NCBI RefSeq assembly: GCF_016808095.1
Contig: NC_068972.1
Span: forward strand, 37,913,029-37,977,028
Direction of reading: 5' to 3'
Length of the DNA stretch: 64,000 nt
Origin: Vigna angularis
Taxonomy: Eukaryota > Streptophyta > Magnoliopsida > Fabales > Fabaceae
Both the position numbers and the translations under genes were made by a program. Numbering within the stretch: position 1 is the stretch's first letter; each line of letters opens with the position of its first letter. Shown here piece after piece: positions 57,467 through 64,000 of this stretch. The notes under the pieces were generated by a model, which worked only from the letters and a program-made list of their open reading frames with translations, did not search any database and was not told where the DNA came from.

Positions 57467-58840
57467 TTATTTAGTGATATGAGCAATGAAAGAATCCATT
57501 TCCATGCGAGAAACTCCACCTACTTCCGTGGACATATGGATGGCACTTTTAAGCCTCGCTGCTGTCTCTCTCATCTCATCACCTTCCTTTGTTTGCATCA
57601 ACCTTCTCACACCATTCTCAACATCTGATGCGGCCACCAACTCATTCCTCTGTGACCAATCCTTCACAACCAAACCAACCTTCAGAACTTCTGTTATCAG
57701 AGCTGCGTTTCTTGGTTGGTCAGAGTGCATGGGCCATGTTGCTATTGGCACTCCCATGGTTATGCTCTCCAAGCACGAGTTCCATCCACAGTGGCTCATA
57801 AACCCCCCTGTTGAATTGTGGCTCAGAATTTCCAATTGGGGTGCCCAATCCCTCATAATCAGCCCCTTGCCTTCCACTCTCTCCTCAAACCCATTTGGAA
57901 GATCAAGTCTTTTTGCTTCGTTTTCATCAAAGATGTCCCCTTTATCAGCATCTCTCAGCACCCAAATGAACCTATGCTTGCTTTGTTCCAACCCAGTTGC
58001 AACCTGTTGGATCTGTTCCACTTTCAAAGTTGTTGTTGTTCCAAAAGACACATATATCACTGAATTAGGCTCTTGTTTATCAAGCCACTCTATGCATGAG
58101 TGCCTTCCTTCTGAATCTTTTTTCTCAATCACTAAAGGGTTAAACGGTCCCAGTGCCCAAATCTTCTTACCAGTGATACCCTCCATCAACTCAGTATAAT
58201 CACCATCAATTACCCTGCTTGTGTTGTAGATGCTTCCATCATTGAATTTGAAAAACTGACTTTGTGCAATAAGAAAATCCAAGAATTGGGTTGGGAAGCA
58301 TCCTTCCAGAGAAGGAACTTTAAGGGCGTGCATGGCTTCAACCGGAGGCCTTCCCATTCTGTCCCAATAGTGAACGTAGACGCTAAAGGCGCATGTGCTG
58401 TGAAAAGTGTAATTCTCAACATTAGGTATGTTTGTGGCATCTTGTGCCACTGAAGCCATGGCAGAGTCATGGATGACTATAACCCTTTTGGCTTCAGAGG
58501 AGAGGGATAGAAGCAGTTTCCTCACAGGGTCTCGAAGATGCATAGAGGCCTCAAAGGAGGGAATTAGATGAGATGGGAAATCGCTTTCCGGATCTGGAGA
58601 AGGGGAAACAAAGGTTGGAACATCAAAGCCATGAAAATGAACGTTAGAAATTGATTCGTGATGTCGAAGTGTGGCTTGGCGCATGTGAGTGACAGTGGAA
58701 ACATAATGAACTGGTATGTTGTGTGATGAGATAAGGTTTGAGAGATGCAGAAGCTGATTGAGATGGCCTTGTGCAGAGAAAGGTATCAGAACCACTACTA
58801 CTTGGTTTTTCTGAGAAGGATTTTCTCCATTGGAAGCCAT
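57467..58840 (-). CDS. UGT-5: zeatin O-glycosyltransferase-like UDP-glycosyltransferase
   Basis: Predicted cytosolic cytokinin O-glycosyltransferase, 457 aa. The start is the ATG of MASNGEN; the frame is open 13 codons upstream, but that extension begins with TTG. It has catalytic His26 (SAQGHLNQ), Asp125 (VIHDSAM) and a PSPG box at about 332-375 ending HSDQ. Peculiar changes are Asn in ILSHNSTGG where paralogues have Pro, and KHRFIWVL where they have KQKFIWVL. It is the duplicate of UGT-4; changes between the two fall mostly in the acceptor half (residues about 190-260) as well as at the extreme N-terminus. Its 5' flank differs from that of UGT-4 by an extra segment of about 130 bp, described separately. 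Substrate inferred from family only. Confidence 0.94.
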   Translation of the reverse strand: MASNGENPSQKNQVVVVLIPFSAQGHLNQLLHLSNLISSHNIPVHYVSTVTHMRQATLRHHESISNVHFHGFDVPTFVSPSPDPESDFPSHLIPSFEASMHLRDPVRKLLLSLSSEAKRVIVIHDSAMASVAQDATNIPNVENYTFHSTCAFSVYVHYWDRMGRPPVEAMHALKVPSLEGCFPTQFLDFLIAQSQFFKFNDGSIYNTSRVIDGDYTELMEGITGKKIWALGPFNPLVIEKKDSEGRHSCIEWLDKQEPNSVIYVSFGTTTTLKVEQIQQVATGLEQSKHRFIWVLRDADKGDIFDENEAKRLDLPNGFEERVEGKGLIMRDWAPQLEILSHNSTGGFMSHCGWNSCLESITMGVPIATWPMHSDQPRNAALITEVLKVGLVVKDWSQRNELVAASDVENGVRRLMQTKEGDEMRETAARLKSAIHMSTEVGGVSRMEMDSFIAHITK

Positions 58841-58926
58841 GACCAGGAACTTAGAGATGCTGTTATTCAACTTTGGCAACGAAATTCAGCATAAGAAGAG
58901 GCTGGGGTAGTTGGGTCGAATGATGT

Positions 58927-59056
58927 TTAGGTGTTTACTTTGACTTGATTCTATCTTTCTTTATTTTGTATTTTTTTTTTGGAAAGTTTACTAAATCATT
59001 TTATCTTTTAATATGTGTTAAATGAGTATAAATATATCAGTCACTCTATCATGATT
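58927..59056. other. extra segment in the UGT-5 promoter region
   Basis: The flanks of UGT-4 and UGT-5 align up to AATGATGTT and again from TGTAAAGTATT onward. Between them UGT-5 has about 130 bp that UGT-4 lacks. The segment is AT-rich and contains TATAAATATA (about 59029-59038), which could serve as a TATA box on either strand. No inverted repeats or target duplication were seen. Confidence 0.6.
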
Positions 59057-60534
59057 TTGTAAAGTATTCAAAGGATGAGAACTGGAGCTATCTTTTTTAT
59101 TTATTCATGAACCTCTGAGTTTGGCACTAATTTTTGTCATTTATCTCACATTTTAAAATTCAGTCTAATTTTGATTTTCTATTTTAATAACTCAATATAT
59201 TTCTTTTGTCATTTAAATTTGTTTTTATTTCTCAATTTCTGACACTTTAACAAAATATAGTTATTTAGATAGGTTTGAACAAATATGATAGCTTTTAGTC
59301 TTTTTAATAGTATTTAAAAACTATAAAATGTAGTTTTTGTTTTGTACACCTCTATCAATCTTAAAATCATGTTAGGATTGGGTTATGTAGTAAAAAATAT
59401 GAATAATAGCTTATAACAAGGCTTAATTATGGCTTAAGTATTTGATAAATTTAAAAATATTTAATTAAAATTTTATATCAATTAAGTATTATTAAATATT
59501 TTTGTTAATTAAAAAATATTTTCTAATTATGATCTGTCATATTCTTTCATCGAGTTGTCGTCATATACTATTTTATGATTTTGTAATTTATAATTTTTTT
59601 TTATTTTGTAATTTTAAATTTTAAAATTTAATCATAGTTTTATTCAAATTTACAAGTTGTAAAAATATATAACAACCATACAAAAAAATTACTAACTTGT
59701 GGTATGGTTAGGACGATGTTGCAGCCGCACGATGGCTCATGCTTCTCCTTGGAGAGGATAAGGACCAATATCGTGGGAGGAGTCGCAGGAGACACCAAGG
59801 CAGTGAAGAGAAACTTCATGTTGTCGTCGGAGTAGAGGGAGCTTCTGAGCAGCTACGACTAAAAGGAGCTGTGACGACGACCCTCCAAAGCCCAGCGGCA
59901 AGGAGCAACGGTGGTGACTCTTCAAAAGCCCACCGGAGGCAGCAAAATGGAGCAGCAACGATGACCCTCCAAGGCACAACAGCGAGAAAAAAACGGAATA
60001 GACTGCATGACCACTGAAGAGACGCAACAAAACAACATGGTTGGGAACAACGTCAAATGGAAAACGCAACGATGGAGGAAACCATCATATTAGTTCATTT
60101 TATTTTATATTATATTTTTATATTCTTTTGTTTGGACGCCTGCATTTTATATATAAATTCATGGGACAAAGATATTTTAACACATGCAACTATTTTATTT
60201 TATTTTATTGGTTAGTATATTTAAAACGTATCAATCATAAACGGTTATTTATTTGAAACGTATAATCACAAATTGTCACGCCAGTTGTAAAAAAACTTGT
60301 AAAAGAGAAAATTATTAAAGAGACATTTTCCAAATTTATAACTCTCATTTTCATTTTGACATGAAAGTATAAGTGTTGTAAAATGGCAGCTTAGCATCAA
60401 ATTCATCAAAAGTTACCATTCTCAACAAACAGAAAAGCTGTGTATTTTCTTTTTCACACCAACCTATGTTTCTTTAACTTCATGTACCCTATTCAACTGG
60501 GAACTACATCATACTACTATCAGCCCATCAGAGA
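59057..60534. other. intergenic DNA between UGT-5 and UGT-6 with a GC-rich island
   Basis: AT-rich overall. About 59705-60085 is an abrupt GC-richer island with repeated CGACGACCCTCCAAAG/ACGATGACCCTCCAAGG phrases, and overlapping open frames on both strands (59739-60017 plus, 59737-60069 minus). I recognise no domain in either. It may be captured or transposon-derived sequence. Confidence 0.5.
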
Positions 60535-61920
60535 CTATTTAGTGATATGGGCAATGAAAGATTTCATTTCCATGCGAGAATCTCCACCTTCATCCCTTGA
60601 TATTTTGAAGGCCTTTTTCAGATTCACTGCTCTCTCTCTCATCTCATCACCTTCCCTTGTTTGCATCAACTTTCTCACACCATTCTCAACAACTGAAGCA
60701 CTCACCAACGACTTCCTCTGCGACCAATCCTTCACAATCAATCCAACCTTCAGAACCTCTGTCACCAAAACTGCGTTTCTCGGCTGGTCTGAGTGCATGG
60801 GCCATGTTGCCATTGGCACCCCCAGGGATATGCTCTCTAAGCACGAGTTCCATCCACAATGACTCATAAACCCCCCTGTTGAAGGATGGCTCAGAATTTC
60901 CAATTGGGGTGCCCAATCCCTCACAACCACCCCCATGCCTTTCACTCTCTCCTCGAACCCATTTGGAAGATCAAGTTTTTTTGCTTCATTTTCATCAAAG
61001 ATGTCCCCTTTATCAGCATGTCTCAGCACCCAGATGAACTTCTGCTTGCTTTGTTCCAACCCAGTTGCAACCTGTTGGATCTGTTCCACTTTCAAAGTTG
61101 TTGTTGTCCCAAAAGACACGTATATCACTGAATCTGGCTCTTGTTTATCAAGCCACTCCAAGCATGGGTGCCTTACTTTTGATTCTTTCTTCTCAACGGC
61201 CAAAGGGTTCAAAGGCCCAAGCGCCCAGACCTTTTTGCCGACCTCGATATTCTCCAGAAACTTAATATAAGGACCTTCAATGGCCCTGCTTGTGTTGTAG
61301 ATGTTTCCATCGCCGATTTTGAGGAATTCAAGTTGTTCAGTAATGAAATCATTGAACTCGGCGGGAAAACATCCTTCAAGAGAAGGAAACTCCGGGACAC
61401 GGACTCCATTAAGCGAAGGCTTCCCCATTTCCTCCCAAAAATAAAGGAAGTTGTAAAAAGCAGATATGCTGTGAAAAGTGTAATTCTCAACATTTGGCAT
61501 GGTTGTGGCATCTTGTACCACTGATCCCATGAGGAAGTCATAGATGACTATGACCCTTTTGGCTTGAGATGAGAGGGATTGAAAAAGTTTTCCCACAGGC
61601 TGTCGAAGATGCATGGAGGCCTCGAATGAAGGAATTAGATGAGACGGGAAATCAGTTTCTGAACTGTTTGAGTTGGGAGAAGAGGAAAGAAAGGTTGGAA
61701 CATCAAAGGCATGGAAATGAATGTTAGAAATGGATTTGTGGTGACGAAGAGTGGCTTGGCGAATGTGAGTGACAGTGGAAACATAATGAACTGGTATGTT
61801 GTGTGATGAGATAAGGTTTGAGAGATGCAGAAGCTGATTGAGATGGCCTTGTGCAGGGAAAGGTATCAGAACCACTACCACTTGGTTTTTCTGAGCAAGA
61901 TTTTCTCCATTGGAAGCCAT
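60535..61920 (-). CDS. UGT-6: zeatin O-glycosyltransferase-like UDP-glycosyltransferase
   Basis: Predicted cytosolic cytokinin O-glycosyltransferase, 461 aa, starting at the ATG of MASNGEN; the open extension to 61959 begins with TTG and is leader. It has PFPAQGHLNQ with catalytic His26 and a PSPG box at about 336-379 ending HSDQ. The Asp partner (128) is kept, but the residue before it is Tyr (VIYDFLMGS) where all five others have His (IHD). Other private features are FLSSSPNSNSSE near residue 78 and a divergent C-terminal helix (KKAFKISRDEGG). N-terminal and leader sequence tie it to UGT-4 and UGT-5, but it lies outside that pair. The changes near the active site make it the likeliest of the six to differ in acceptor preference; that is inference. 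Confidence 0.93.
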   Translation of the reverse strand: MASNGENLAQKNQVVVVLIPFPAQGHLNQLLHLSNLISSHNIPVHYVSTVTHIRQATLRHHKSISNIHFHAFDVPTFLSSSPNSNSSETDFPSHLIPSFEASMHLRQPVGKLFQSLSSQAKRVIVIYDFLMGSVVQDATTMPNVENYTFHSISAFYNFLYFWEEMGKPSLNGVRVPEFPSLEGCFPAEFNDFITEQLEFLKIGDGNIYNTSRAIEGPYIKFLENIEVGKKVWALGPLNPLAVEKKESKVRHPCLEWLDKQEPDSVIYVSFGTTTTLKVEQIQQVATGLEQSKQKFIWVLRHADKGDIFDENEAKKLDLPNGFEERVKGMGVVVRDWAPQLEILSHPSTGGFMSHCGWNSCLESISLGVPMATWPMHSDQPRNAVLVTEVLKVGLIVKDWSQRKSLVSASVVENGVRKLMQTREGDEMRERAVNLKKAFKISRDEGGDSRMEMKSFIAHITK

Positions 61921-62319
61921 GACCAGGAACTTAGAGAACCTATTACTCAACTTTAACAACGGATTTCAAAGTATCCTTGCCTTGTGTTACTAAGGCTGCA
62001 TGTCCACACATTTATAGAACCCATGACCAGTATCAAAAACCAAACACATTGTTTTTAATATAAATAAATTATAATTATAATTATATATGTAATATCTAAT
62101 ATTAATATTGTTAACAGGAACGACAAAGATTTTTGTAAATAAATTTTTTAATAAAAAATTAATATTTGTGGATATTTATCGATGATTAATAAAAGATATT
62201 TTAATATTTGTTTATAAATGAGATTATTGTAAATGTCTATTATTAATAAATAATTAAAATTAAAATTTAATTTATATTTTTTAAGTTGAATTTAAAAAAA
62301 ATTAAAATTAATTTATATT
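61921..62319. other. UGT-6 upstream region
   Basis: Leader and promoter DNA, AT-rich beyond 62040, ending at the start of an LTR. No other gene. Confidence 0.6.
62010..62016 (-). promoter_or_regulatory. probable TATA box of UGT-6
   Basis: On the minus strand TATAAAT lies about 90 bp upstream of the UGT-6 ATG. Confidence 0.55.
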
Positions 62320-64000
62320 TGTCAGACCTCATTTAAAACGCACCCAAAACTCTCTGAACGGACGTCAGGTGTCAAGTGAAGAGATCCGAAAATCAGATAG
62401 TGGAAGGCAGATGTCGGCAGATGAGCGGATGCTCGTTTTGACGTGGGAAACAAAACTTGATTTTCAGAAAATTCACGTCACACTCTCTGCATGCACCCTT
62501 CTTCCCCAAATTCTGAAAATCTCATTTCTCCTCCTTCTCTCTAAAACTCTCCTTTCTCTCTACGAAATCTCACCCTTTCTCTTCTCCGATCACCACTCAG
62601 ACACCACTGAAGCACTCCCGGCGTCAAGAGCTTCCGTTTAAACTGTTTGGTTTATGATTCTGAGCTGGTGAGTCTCTTTTTCTCTACTACGTTCGGTTAC
62701 GTCTTGCATGCAACTCTTTGGTTCTGGTCATCTGAGTGAGTGGTAGTAGTCTGAGTGTTTCTAGTTTTCTCTGTAGTTCAGTATTTCCTGTCAACGTGAT
62801 CGTCGAACGTTAGTTCTGTGGTTGAGGGAAGTTTTATTTTGATTCGTTGGAACGTTCGTCTACGCTAGAGGTAAGGGAAGTTTATCTAATTTAATTTGTA
62901 TGTTGCTGTGTTGCATGAACGTTCATTGATTTGATGATTGGAAATGAAATATGATTGTGCTATGTTCTGATGTATGAAATATATGAAATTTCTATGATAT
63001 GGATGTATGAACTTATGTAGATAAATGTTGAGAAATTGAATTGAGATAAATGATTTTTAAGTATGAAATTCCCCTATGAAAGTGTACGTTCGTCACTGAA
63101 CGGTCCTTGACCGTTCGATTTTTCTAGTAAACTTGGTTAGAATTGGATTCTTTCATTTGGGAAGAATCCTAGTTGAGGACGAGCGTCTTCGTTTCGAACT
63201 ATTGTGCATGAGCGTTCGGCCAAACATAGTTGGTTCTTGGCGTTCGGTTATAAACTTAAGTATATATATATGTATTTGTATATTTTCGTTTATTCTTAAA
63301 CACTACCCCAATAGCATCTTGTTATATTTATCAAGCTTTCTAATATAAGTTTAGTAGTGTTCGGTCTTACACCAAGCGCTCTTACTGAGTAGTGCTCGGT
63401 CTTACACCAAGCGCTCATTCTCTTTCATATAATCTATATTGATGAAAATAGCGTTCATCCAACTTCAATAAAGTTCTCTCTCTACCGTGCTCGGTCATTG
63501 ACTGACATTCGGTTTTCTTGATGCTAAACTCAAATAAGCTAAGTATTCATAAGCGTTCGGTTTCTTCATGTGAATTCTTCTCAATACTATTCTTTGAAGG
63601 TTTTGAAGTGTCTGTATCCCTTGGTTCCGGCCTAGAGTCTTAGTACTTGGCATGGTCTTTTCGGTGTTCGGTTGGAGTTCTCAAGAGTCAGTTCATCTAA
63701 TTGACTCACTTTGTAATTAACGTTCGATCCATTCGTTTCTTGCGATATCTATTGCACTCGGTTTCTTTCTCAACCTGATAGTAAACCTTCCGGCCTTAGT
63801 CTGTTATGGAACGGGAGACCTCTCGGTCACACTCCAAGTGTTCGGTCTATTTAAAGGTGAAAGTTGAACGTTCGGTAATTGGTATCCTTACGGATCTTTG
63901 TGCGAAATGTCTAAGTGAGATGATTATTAATGAAAGATGAAGAGAATATGATATGGATGAAATGTTTTGGATTATGGAAGAGCGTTCCGGGGAGGAATGA
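62320..64000 (+). mobile_element. Tekay-like LTR, truncated by the window edge
   Basis: It begins TGTCAGACCTCATTT and follows the 13798-16352 solo LTR closely: AAAACGCACCCAAA, TCAGATAGTGGAAGG, GAGGTAAGGGAAG, TGACCGTTCG, GTGCTCGGTCTTACACCAAG and GAGCGTTCCGGGGAGGA. It runs off the end of the window, so whether it is a solo LTR or part of a full element cannot be told. Confidence 0.85.

Overview
This is plant nuclear DNA, most likely from a Phaseoleae legume (Phaseolus/Vigna group). It is AT-rich and about half of it is transposable elements. The only intact host genes are six intronless family-1 UDP-glycosyltransferases (UGTs). They look like the zeatin O-glucosyltransferase / O-xylosyltransferase family first described from Phaseolus beans (UGT93-type), so I read the window as a tandem cytokinin O-glycosyltransferase cluster. 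The species and the substrate are inferences.

Layout. 1-4.6 kb: AT-rich DNA, an LTR-like fragment and CACTA-type transposon remnants. 4.7-6.1 kb: UGT-1 (-). 6.1-17.1 kb: a 951-bp Mutator-like foldback element, a degraded LTR fragment, a tandem TRIM array, a 190-bp Mutator-type MITE and a 2.55-kb solo LTR. 17.2-18.6 kb: UGT-2 (+). 18.7-24.5 kb: a four-layer nest of LTR elements whose innermost member is a Cassandra-like element carrying 5S-rRNA-derived sequence. 25.2-27.2 kb: a complete non-autonomous LTR element. 29.9-31.3 kb: UGT-3 (-). 34.4-44.3 kb: a complete, very young Ty3/gypsy chromovirus (Tekay-like) with a broken gag-pol. 44.7-47.1 kb: another solo LTR containing a 46-base C run and a 16-bp minisatellite. 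49.9-51.2 kb: UGT-4 (-). 51.4-52.3 kb: a foldback element. 54.4-57.0 kb: a decayed Copia element interrupted by a CACTA element. 57.5-58.8 kb: UGT-5 (-). 60.5-61.9 kb: UGT-6 (-). 62.3 kb to the end: a further LTR of the Tekay-like family, cut by the window edge.

How it fits together. UGT-1 and UGT-2 are a close pair in inverted orientation that also share 3'-flank sequence. UGT-4 and UGT-5 are a close pair (about 90% identical by eye) and lie in a tandem segmental duplication. Once later insertions are removed, each duplicated unit is about 4 kb. Unit 1 has swollen to about 17.5 kb by taking in the gypsy element, a solo LTR and a Copia fragment; unit 2 took in a different Copia element with its CACTA passenger. 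All six UGTs keep the N-terminal catalytic His and Asp and a full PSPG box ending in HSDQ, so all look capable of activity. I see no tRNA gene, no CRISPR and no further host gene. I did not find a convincing new biological system. The most notable material is the UGT cluster history and the nested-element archaeology.
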